6,473 nucleotides of DNA from Kangiellaceae bacterium (lineage in GTDB: Bacteria; Pseudomonadota; Gammaproteobacteria; Enterobacterales; Kangiellaceae), in assembly GCA_030148365.1 (NCBI GenBank), contig JASBTO010000046.1:1-6473 (forward strand), in the 5' to 3' direction. A program made the translations under genes and the position numbers. The stretch's first letter is position 1. Each line of letters starts with the position of its first letter. The notes under the pieces are model-generated. The model was not told the origin of the DNA, made no database searches, and saw nothing but the letters and a program-made list of their open reading frames with translations. This document shows positions 1 through 5,025 of this stretch, one piece after another.

Positions 1-18
1 GCAAAATACTGAATCATT

Positions 19-570
19 ATGAGCAAGAAACCTGAAATACTGACGCGCAAACAGGTCGCCCGAACCCGGATCTTCGGGGTCGAAGAAATCCACCTGCGCT
101 TTGCCAATGGCGAGGAGCGGGTCTTCGAGCGACTGATGGCCAGCCGTCATGGCGCGGTGATGATTATCCCGATGCAGGACGAGGATACGGTACTGCTGAT
201 CCGTGAATATGCCGCGGGCGTCGATCGTTACGAGTTGGCGTTGCCGAAAGGCCTTATCGAGCCCGACGAGTCGCCGCTGCAGGCCGCCAACCGGGAAATG
301 ATGGAAGAGGTCGGCTGTGGCGCCAACCGGTTGACCGCGCTGAAAAGCCTGTCCCTCGCCCCCGGCTATCTCAGCCACACGATGCACGTGGTGCTCGCCG
401 AAGATCTGTACGAGAAACGCTTGCCCGGCGACGAGCCGGAACCCATTGAAGTGGTGCCCTGGCGACTCTCGGAACTCGACGCTCTGCTGGCCCGGGAGGA
501 TTGCACCGAAGCGCGGACGGTGGCCGCGCTTTATATGGTCCGGGAGCATCTGAGGCAGCGCGCAAAATAA
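19..570 (+). CDS. nudE: ADP compounds hydrolase NudE (Nudix family)
   Basis: This 183-residue cytosolic Nudix hydrolase has the size expected for NudE. The family splits ADP-linked compounds such as ADP-ribose, diadenosine polyphosphates and NADH into AMP plus a second phosphate product, using Mg2+. The complete Nudix box is visible: G78, E84, R92-E93, E96-E97 and G99, matching GX5EX7REX2EEXG. It is preceded by the segment IREY(62-64)...ELALPKG typical of the ADP-ribose pyrophosphatase/NudE group. The ATG at 19 opens on MSKKPEILTRKQVA, which resembles NudE N-termini; only 18 bases precede it and no strong Shine-Dalgarno is visible, so the upstream context is cut off. The stop lies 23 bp before cysQ on the same strand, suggesting one operon for clearing nucleotide by-products. 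NudF (ADP-ribose pyrophosphatase) is the main alternative, but the short length and the cysQ neighbour favour NudE. Confidence 0.94.
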   Translation: MSKKPEILTRKQVARTRIFGVEEIHLRFANGEERVFERLMASRHGAVMIIPMQDEDTVLLIREYAAGVDRYELALPKGLIEPDESPLQAANREMMEEVGCGANRLTALKSLSLAPGYLSHTMHVVLAEDLYEKRLPGDEPEPIEVVPWRLSELDALLAREDCTEARTVAALYMVREHLRQRAK

Positions 571-581
571 CAACATCACCA

Positions 582-587
582 AGGGAG
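582..587 (+). promoter_or_regulatory. Ribosome binding site of cysQ
   Basis: AGGGAG sits 6 bases before the ATG at 594, in a purine-only run. It decides the cysQ start against the longer open frame that begins inside nudE. Confidence 0.85.
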
Positions 588-593
588 AGAGAG

Positions 594-1406
594 ATGCAAC
601 TGGAGACATTGCTGGAGTCGGTTTTAAGGATTGCCGAAGGCGCCGGGGACAAAATTCTGGAAGTCTACGAACGGGATGATTTCGAGACTCGAATCAAATC
701 CGACAATTCCCCGCTGACCGCCGCAGACATGGCATCCCATCATCATATTGTCGATGCCCTGACGGCCCTGACCCCGGAGATCCCGGTGCTGTCCGAAGAG
801 AGCAAGGCCGTGCCCTTCGCAGAGCGTGCCGCCTGGCAACGTTACTGGCTGGTCGATCCGCTCGATGGCACCAAGGAGTTTGTCGCCCGCAATGGCGAGT
901 TCACCGTCAATATCGCCCTGATCGAAGGTCACAAGGCCATCCTGGGTGTGGTCGGCGTCCCGGCCCGTAACCAGGCCTATTGCGCGGCCAAGGGACTCGG
1001 CGCCTGGCGCATCGACAATGGCGAACGCAAGGCGATCAGGGTCCGTTCCGTGCCTGAGCGAGACGGCAACCACCACTTTACAGTCGTGGCCAGCCGTCGC
1101 AGCGGTCTCGACAAGGTCGAACAACTGGTCGCCGACCTGCCCGGTTACGAGCTCACCAATATCGGCAGCGCCCTCAAGATTTGTCTGGTCGCGGAAGGCG
1201 AAGCGGATCTTTATCCCCGTCTGGCGCCGACCAGCGAATGGGACACGGCTGCTGCCCAGGCCGTGGTCGAGGAAGCCGGCGGACTGCTGACGGACACCGA
1301 CTTCAAGCCGCTGCAATACAACACCAAGGATTCGATCCTGAATCCGCACTTTCTGGTGCTGGGGGATCCGGACCTTGAATGGCAGCGAGTGTTGACGACG
1401 GGGTAG
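594..1406 (+). CDS. cysQ: 3'(2'),5'-bisphosphate nucleotidase CysQ
   Basis: This 270-residue member of the inositol monophosphatase superfamily probably dephosphorylates 3'-phosphoadenosine 5'-phosphate to AMP, recycling the by-product of sulfate assimilation. The Mg2+-site motifs are all present: K35-SDNSPLTAAD45, LSEES (66-70, with E68 and E69), WLVDPLDGTKEF (85-96, with D88 and D91), GSALK (191-195) and SEWDTAAAQ (214-222, with D217). DPLDGTKEF, rather than the DPIDGT of inositol monophosphatases, points to CysQ. The frame is open upstream to 501, but that extension overlaps the end of nudE. The ATG at 594 has a strong ribosome binding site 6 bases ahead and begins MQLETLLESV, so I place the start there. 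It follows nudE by 23 bp and is probably cotranscribed. No terminator lies immediately downstream; the first good one is about 430 bases further on. Confidence 0.96.
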   Translation: MQLETLLESVLRIAEGAGDKILEVYERDDFETRIKSDNSPLTAADMASHHHIVDALTALTPEIPVLSEESKAVPFAERAAWQRYWLVDPLDGTKEFVARNGEFTVNIALIEGHKAILGVVGVPARNQAYCAAKGLGAWRIDNGERKAIRVRSVPERDGNHHFTVVASRRSGLDKVEQLVADLPGYELTNIGSALKICLVAEGEADLYPRLAPTSEWDTAAAQAVVEEAGGLLTDTDFKPLQYNTKDSILNPHFLVLGDPDLEWQRVLTTG

Positions 1407-1456
1407 GACGAAATCCGCAACCTGCGCCCCGGCACCCGTGGATTGGCTTTGGGTTG

Positions 1457-1680
1457 TAGTCCGGCCAGGGGTGCTTATGGTGAGATGGTATCCGGGAGCC
1501 GGATCTTGATGGGACTTGGGTGTTAACCCCGCCTGGAGTGCTTGAGGTGAGATGGAATCCGTTGTGCAGTAGTCCAGCCAAGGGTGGCTCCGATGAGATG
1601 GAATCCGGGATCCGGATCTTGATGGGACTTGGGTGGTAACCCCGCCGGGAGTGCTTGAGGTGAGGTGGAATCCGGGATCC
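1457..1680. repeat. Nested direct-repeat array (113-bp period, alternating 67/46 sub-period)
   Basis: Positions 1481-1560 and 1594-1673 align without gaps at a 113-bp offset with 5 mismatches in 80. Inside each copy there are two related sub-units. The marker GAGATGGAATCC or a one-base variant starts at 1482, 1549, 1595 and 1662, giving spacings of 67, 46 and 67. A second marker of the form TAxyCCxGCCxxGxGTGx starts at 1457, 1524, 1570 and 1637 with the same spacings. The extra bases of the long sub-unit are a segment beginning GGATCTTGATGGGACTTGGG, present twice (1501 and 1614) with no mismatch. The order is therefore long-short-long-short. The simplest history is an ancestral sub-unit duplicated and diverged, then the pair duplicated again recently. 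No coding role is apparent. Confidence 0.9.
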
Positions 1681-1686
1681 GGATTC

Positions 1687-1713
1687 CCCGGATTCCGCGA
1701 GGCTGCATCCGGG
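1687..1713. repeat. CCCGGAT...ATCCGGG inverted repeat, REP-like
   Basis: CCCGGAT (1687-1693) and ATCCGGG (1707-1713) form a 7-bp inverted repeat around a 13-base loop, followed by CTACG. Read on the other strand the sequence runs CGTAGCCCGGATGCAGCC. From memory, this resembles a dispersed GTAGCCCGGATGCAGCG-type intergenic repeat common in proteobacterial genomes. The stem is seen directly; family membership is a recollection that needs a genome-wide search. Confidence 0.6.
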
Positions 1714-1737
1714 CTACGTTTGTGTTTAAGGTAAGTC

Positions 1738-1757
1738 ATTCCCGTGAAAACGGGAAT
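1738..1757. repeat. Perfect REP-like hairpin, ATTCCCGT stem with GAAA loop
   Basis: ATTCCCGT (1738-1745) and ACGGGAAT (1750-1757) are perfectly complementary around a GAAA tetraloop (1746-1749). The form TCATTCCCG-loop-CGGGAATCCA is one I know as a short dispersed palindrome in many beta- and gammaproteobacterial intergenic regions. There is no T-run after the stem on either strand, so it is not an intrinsic terminator. The bases just after it (1753-1764) match the marker 12-mer of the neighbouring array in inverted orientation. Confidence 0.7.
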
Positions 1758-1834
1758 CCATCTCGCCGGCGGTGCCTGACCCTGCAGGCCCGGCAGAGAG
1801 TGCCGAGGTCGCCGCTTTCCGACGATGAACTCAA

Positions 1835-1862
1835 AAAAACGCCGCTGGAAAGCGGCGTTTTT
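1835..1862. terminator. Bidirectional Rho-independent terminator
   Basis: The stem ACGCCGCT (1839-1846) / AGCGGCGT (1851-1858) closes on a GGAA loop. It is flanked by an A-run (1833-1839) and a T-run (1858-1862), so the pairing extends to 12 bp. Read on the minus strand the stem is followed by seven Ts, an excellent terminator about 20 bases after the last minus-strand gene. On the plus strand it is followed by five Ts and is the first plausible terminator after cysQ. It therefore serves both converging transcripts. Confidence 0.93.
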
Positions 1863-1882
1863 GTTACCTGGCGGTTAGCCGG

Positions 1883-2422
1883 TTATTTTTCGGTGGCCGG
1901 CAGGGCGATGATGGTATTGCCGAGGCCATCGTCCTTGAGGTCGCCCTGGGGCTTGAGATGCTCTGCCCAGTCCACCTGGCCGACTTCCACGGGAATGGCG
2001 AAGCTTTTGAATTGCTCTTCACCGTTGATCATCATCGAAGCAAAGATATTGACGTAATAGATGCCGTCTTGCTCCGGGATCAGCCGGATTTCCTGACCGG
2101 TCGCGACACCGCCTTTCTGCTGTACCGGCAGGCGCAGATCCTCGGCAGAATCCATGCGCACGAGGCCCGGGTCGGGACGGACGCTGGCGGTGACCATATC
2201 GGCACCGACGCCGGAGAATGCCAGTTTGACGATGACCTCACCGCCGGTTTGCAACTGCCCCTTGACCTCATATTGCAGTTGGATGGGCGCTCCCGGCTTG
2301 CCGGGGCTGGCCACCCGTTGCTCGCGCTCGGCGGTATCGGATTTAGTGGGGGTTTGCGCGCCAACCCAGACTCCGCTGGAGATTAGCGCGACGCTCATGG
2401 TGGTAATAATCAGTTTTTTCAT
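1883..2422 (-). CDS. Exported protein of unknown function, coupled to the lipoprotein metalloprotease
   Basis: I do not recognise this 179-residue protein. It starts with a clear signal peptide: MKK, a hydrophobic run to about residue 20, then VGA|Q as the likely signal peptidase I site near residue 22, so it is predicted periplasmic or secreted. A charged linker (about 24-45) leads into about 110 residues of alternating beta-type segments such as IQLQYEV, EVIVKLAFSG, YYVNIFASM and SFAIPVEVG, which suggest an immunoglobulin-like or other beta-sandwich fold. There are no cysteines, no HExxH and no obvious catalytic motif. The start is firm: AGGGAG lies 7 bases before the ATG and overlaps the stop codon of the upstream protease gene, only 11 bases away. 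The tight coupling suggests it works with that protease, for example as partner, chaperone, inhibitor or substrate; this is inference. Transcription ends at the adjacent terminator. Confidence 0.86.
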   Translation of the reverse strand: MKKLIITTMSVALISSGVWVGAQTPTKSDTAEREQRVASPGKPGAPIQLQYEVKGQLQTGGEVIVKLAFSGVGADMVTASVRPDPGLVRMDSAEDLRLPVQQKGGVATGQEIRLIPEQDGIYYVNIFASMMINGEEQFKSFAIPVEVGQVDWAEHLKPQGDLKDDGLGNTIIALPATEK

Positions 2423-2429
2423 GATGGCG

Positions 2430-2436
2430 CTCCCTA
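2430..2436 (-). promoter_or_regulatory. Ribosome binding site overlapping the upstream stop codon
   Basis: Read on the minus strand, the upstream gene's TAG stop (2436-2434) runs into AGGGAG (2435-2430), 7 bases ahead of the ATG at 2422. A ribosome finishing the metalloprotease therefore sits on the initiation site of the small exported protein, the expected arrangement for translational coupling. Confidence 0.85.
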
Positions 2437-4092
2437 GTTGGCTATGATTTCGACGTCGAAGCAGGCATCCCGCGGCGGGGGCGGGCTGTTGATGAGCTGG
2501 CCGACGAAATTGTTGAACTCGTAAACTTCCGCGACATGCTCACCGACCTCGAAATTACCGGTCGCATTTTCAATTTCACCGTCGCCACTGTCATCGCCGT
2601 CGTCGGTCAGGCCGACCACAACGCCATCCTTGAAGATGCGGATGTCCGGGTCGGCACTGATGGGCGATATCTGGGTAGCCCGCACGGTATAGCTGCCGGC
2701 GACAGGAATGTCGAAGCGGACGTAACGGATGTTGGAGAGCTTGTTCCAGGTGCCGTAGTCATCGACGCTGCACACGGTCTGTTTGGCGCCCGCGAGCAGC
2801 AATTCGGTGTAGACCGGCAGCACGTCCGCCGGATCCGGCGCGCCAGCGTCGTTGGTTTCGTTGGTCGCGTAAATATCGATTGCCGTACTGTTGATGTCCT
2901 GGGCGTTGACGATGACGTCAATACTGGCGGCGTCGCCCGCATTCGCATCCTTGAGATAGCTGATGAACGTAAAGATGCTCGTGAAGGCCGGCGTAGTGAC
3001 CTGGGGACCGGTGAATACATCGTACAGGGGCTTGAGGCCGAGACTCACGTGGTCGGCACCGTCATCGGCGGAGTCATAGAGATCGTACAGGATAGATTGC
3101 ACGGAGCCTTCGCTGAACCAGCCCGGGTTGGTGACGGCGTTGGTCTCGACATTGATGGCAAATCCCGACGCCTGGCTGGCGCCCAACGAGTCCCGGTAAA
3201 TGGGATCATCGGTGATCATGCCCGACCAGGCATTGCCGAAGCCTTCACCAAAGGCGACGCGCATGTCGAGGCGCTCGCTCGTGCTGTGAGGGCCGCCGAG
3301 CGAGTCGGAGCGGGAGAACTTGTCTTCGAAATAATGGCCGGCTTCGTGGATAAGGACATGGCCGTCAAACTCGTCGGTATCAGTATTCTCGGCGCCTAGA
3401 ACGAAGATTTCACCCGCCTGATAGAAGGTGGTACCTATCTGGCCTATGGTCTGATCGCCGGAAGTCGGGACATTGTTGACCGACCAGTTGAGCACCAGTT
3501 CTGGAACGTTCGCGTCACTGTCGACGCCGATAATTTTCTGCACCACGTCATAGGAGCGATCCAGGATGTGGAAAGGTGCGGCGACCCGGGCACCGGTGTA
3601 ACCTGAGCCGCCCCAGCCGGAGCCGGCATTGACATCCAGGGTGATATCGTTGGTACCTGAGGCGGTCGGACTGCTCTCCATTGAATAGAGAGCCTTGCTG
3701 TTGGTGTTGTCGACCACGGAAATATCCCAGGAGGGGGAGCCGGTCATGACGGTCTCTGCCTTTACCCGGATGATGGTCGCGGTATTGTCGTTGACCTCGA
3801 CGGAATAGTCGCCATTGGCGTCGGTTACATCAGTGGCCACCACGCTGCCGCCCTGCACGGCTTCAACGGTTGCACCCCGGATCGGGCTTTCGGTCGTGGC
3901 CGCGAAATCGAGGCCATTGGTGGTGGTATTGTGGGGAACATTGTCGTAGGTGGCTTTACCGGAGATGGTGATTTTGCCACCGGAAGGAGGAGGGGGTGCG
4001 GGGTCACTGCCACCGCCTCCGCCGCCTCCGCCGCAGGCAACGAGCCCCATAAATCCTGTGAAAATCAAGAATATGCGCAAATAATCCTTCAT
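2434..4092 (-). CDS. Putative outer-membrane lipoprotein zinc metalloprotease (HEAGH...EGFGN)
   Basis: The protein has 552 residues. A lipoprotein signal ends in LVAC (17-20), so Cys20 should be acylated; +2 is Gly, not Asp, predicting outer-membrane sorting. A Gly8 run (21-28) and an SDPAPPPPSGG tether follow. Residues about 40-112 look like a beta-sandwich resembling carboxypeptidase regulatory domains. The centre carries HEAGH (249-253) and then FGEGFGNAWSG (281-291): two zinc-ligand histidines, catalytic Glu250 and a likely third ligand Glu283. WFSEGSVQSILYDLYD (326-341) follows. This HExxH...EG(W/F)G...ILYDLYD order recalls fungalysin-type (M36) gluzincins, but overall similarity is too weak to assign a family. 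Residues about 455-550 resemble a pre-peptidase C-terminal beta domain; the only cysteines after Cys20 are Cys441 and Cys544. The frame is open upstream to 4218, but a GGAGG five bases before the ATG at 4092, plus the signal peptide, fix the start. Substrate unknown. Confidence 0.88.
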   Translation of the reverse strand: MKDYLRIFLIFTGFMGLVACGGGGGGGGSDPAPPPPSGGKITISGKATYDNVPHNTTTNGLDFAATTESPIRGATVEAVQGGSVVATDVTDANGDYSVEVNDNTATIIRVKAETVMTGSPSWDISVVDNTNSKALYSMESSPTASGTNDITLDVNAGSGWGGSGYTGARVAAPFHILDRSYDVVQKIIGVDSDANVPELVLNWSVNNVPTSGDQTIGQIGTTFYQAGEIFVLGAENTDTDEFDGHVLIHEAGHYFEDKFSRSDSLGGPHSTSERLDMRVAFGEGFGNAWSGMITDDPIYRDSLGASQASGFAINVETNAVTNPGWFSEGSVQSILYDLYDSADDGADHVSLGLKPLYDVFTGPQVTTPAFTSIFTFISYLKDANAGDAASIDVIVNAQDINSTAIDIYATNETNDAGAPDPADVLPVYTELLLAGAKQTVCSVDDYGTWNKLSNIRYVRFDIPVAGSYTVRATQISPISADPDIRIFKDGVVVGLTDDGDDSGDGEIENATGNFEVGEHVAEVYEFNNFVGQLINSPPPPRDACFDVEIIAN

Positions 4093-4097
4093 GTTAG

Positions 4098-4102
4098 CCT
4101 CC
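4098..4102 (-). promoter_or_regulatory. Ribosome binding site of the lipoprotein metalloprotease
   Basis: GGAGG on the minus strand, five bases before the ATG at 4092. It selects the start that puts the lipoprotein signal at the N-terminus and rules out the 42-residue upstream extension. Confidence 0.88.
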
Positions 4103-4170
4103 AGCCAATAGAGTTTTTTGATTCCCGATTGAAAAATGTTGTCTCTGTTTAATGTCGCAGGATCTCTGTC

Positions 4171-4206
4171 AGCGGTACGCAAGGTACCGCTTCGCAAGTC
4201 CGCGAA
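4171..4206. repeat. Two abutting palindromes in the metalloprotease leader
   Basis: AGCGGTAC (4171-4178) pairs perfectly with GTACCGCT (4184-4191) around GCAAG. Directly next to it, TTCGC (4191-4195) pairs with GCGAA (4202-4206) around AAGTCC. They lie in the 168-bp gap between the deacetylase stop and the metalloprotease start, about 80-115 bases before that ATG. Neither stem is followed by a T-run on either strand, so they are not standard terminators. A regulator site, an RNA leader structure or a 3'-end stabilising hairpin for the upstream mRNA are all possible. I found no convincing -35/-10 pair nearby. Confidence 0.6.
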
Positions 4207-4260
4207 TCGTGTCCCCAAATTTACTATCTTTTTGATTCTGCCAGAAATCTGTGTTCCTCA

Positions 4261-5022
4261 CTAGGTATTATTTAGCAACGCCGATATCTTCACAAACTCG
4301 TATTCATCACGCAATTCCGGCAGCCGCGTCTCCAGATATTCGAGGGTTTCCGGATAGGGGTGGCCGATAGCGATGGCTTTACCCTGTTCGCGGGCCAGTT
4401 TCAGCAAACGTTCGAACTGCCGGTGGATGGCGACGGGGTCCGGATCATCGTCGAGAAATACATCCCGCCTTGCGCTGCGCAGACCGGCGTCGGCAGCGGC
4501 CTTTTCCGCCACAGTATTGGGCGTGGTGCGACTGTCAAGGAAAAACAGATTGTGGTTGCCGGCGGAACGCATCAGCCAGCGCATTTGTCGGGGATTCTGG
4601 GTGATCCGGCTGCCCATATGATTGTTGAAGCCAGTGGCTTGTGGCAGAGCGTCCAGAGAGGCCCGAAAAGCCGCCAGGAATTCCTCGTACTGCATGTGGG
4701 TCCGAAGGGCGCCCGGTGCCTGGCGCCAGTTGACGCCGACATGTTCCATGGGCAAGTGCAGCATGACATCCCAATCCCGCGACCGGGTCTTTTCCGCCAG
4801 TTCGGTCGCGTGTTCGGTATAGGGCAGGATGGACAGGGCGACGGGCACCGGCAGATCCAGCAAGCGCTCGCCGGCCTTCAGGTTGGCGCCCAGATCATCG
4901 ATAACAATCGCCACCCGGGGTTTATATGCCGGCGTGACTTTCTGCACCGGAGTGGGCGACATTTCCGCACTGATCGGACCGCTGAGCGGAACCAGCAACA
5001 GCGTGACAAGCAGCAATTTCAC
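4261..5022 (-). CDS. Divergent polysaccharide deacetylase family protein (YibQ type)
   Basis: This secreted protein of 253 residues is the usual length for the divergent polysaccharide deacetylase family (E. coli YibQ type, a NodB-like fold whose substrate is not established). A signal peptide of about 19 residues ends near PISA|E. The family motifs, counted from the GTG, are IVIDDLG (40-45, metal-site aspartates), LHLPME (88-93), GFNNHMGSRIT (131-141), FFLDSRTTPN (160-169) and AIGHPYPET (218-226). The start is ambiguous: the upstream TGA (5028-5026) is followed at once by TTG (5025) and then GTG (5022), with AAGGTG at 5037-5032 serving either. I prefer GTG because it is the commoner start codon. 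It follows the S41 protease with essentially no gap, an order conserved in Pseudomonas-like genomes after envC and ctp, implying a role in envelope or cell-wall maintenance. Confidence 0.93.
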   Translation of the reverse strand: MKLLLVTLLLVPLSGPISAEMSPTPVQKVTPAYKPRVAIVIDDLGANLKAGERLLDLPVPVALSILPYTEHATELAEKTRSRDWDVMLHLPMEHVGVNWRQAPGALRTHMQYEEFLAAFRASLDALPQATGFNNHMGSRITQNPRQMRWLMRSAGNHNLFFLDSRTTPNTVAEKAAADAGLRSARRDVFLDDDPDPVAIHRQFERLLKLAREQGKAIAIGHPYPETLEYLETRLPELRDEYEFVKISALLNNT

Positions 5023-5025
5023 CAA

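Larger units (their letters stand above)
1407..1834. other. Gene-free convergent intergenic region filled with repeats
   Basis: These 428 bases between the end of cysQ and the shared terminator hold no convincing gene. Open frames here on either strand are chance readings of the repeats: their translations share low-complexity Ser/Pro/Gly-rich segments and none has a good ribosome binding site. Three kinds of repeat occur in order and are listed separately: a nested direct-repeat array, a CCCGGAT inverted repeat, and a perfect ATTCCCGT hairpin. Positions 1407-1456 and 1765-1832 show no recognisable element. Confidence 0.8.

Noticed and set aside
1457..1680. Regularly spaced repeats that might be a CRISPR array
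   Set aside because: The repeats are diverged, the spacing alternates 67/46, the intervening bases are themselves repeated rather than unique, and no cas gene is in the window.
624..1739. Long open frame on the minus strand opposite cysQ
   Set aside because: It lies antisense to an unmistakable CysQ, runs into the repeat array, has no ribosome binding site and shows no domain; it reflects GC-rich codon use on the real strand.
4171..4191. Hairpin as an intrinsic terminator for the ctpA-deacetylase operon
   Set aside because: The stem is followed by GACAGAG on the minus strand and TCGCAAG on the plus strand, with no T-run.
4093..4218. 42-residue N-terminal extension of the metalloprotease
   Set aside because: It would bury the lipoprotein signal peptide, and the GGAGG ribosome binding site points to the ATG at 4092.
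4205..4222. AAATTTGGGGACACGATT on the minus strand, reminiscent of sequences near REP-associated transposase genes
   Set aside because: The match is short and from memory only; no transposase remnant or paired hairpin end is present nearby.
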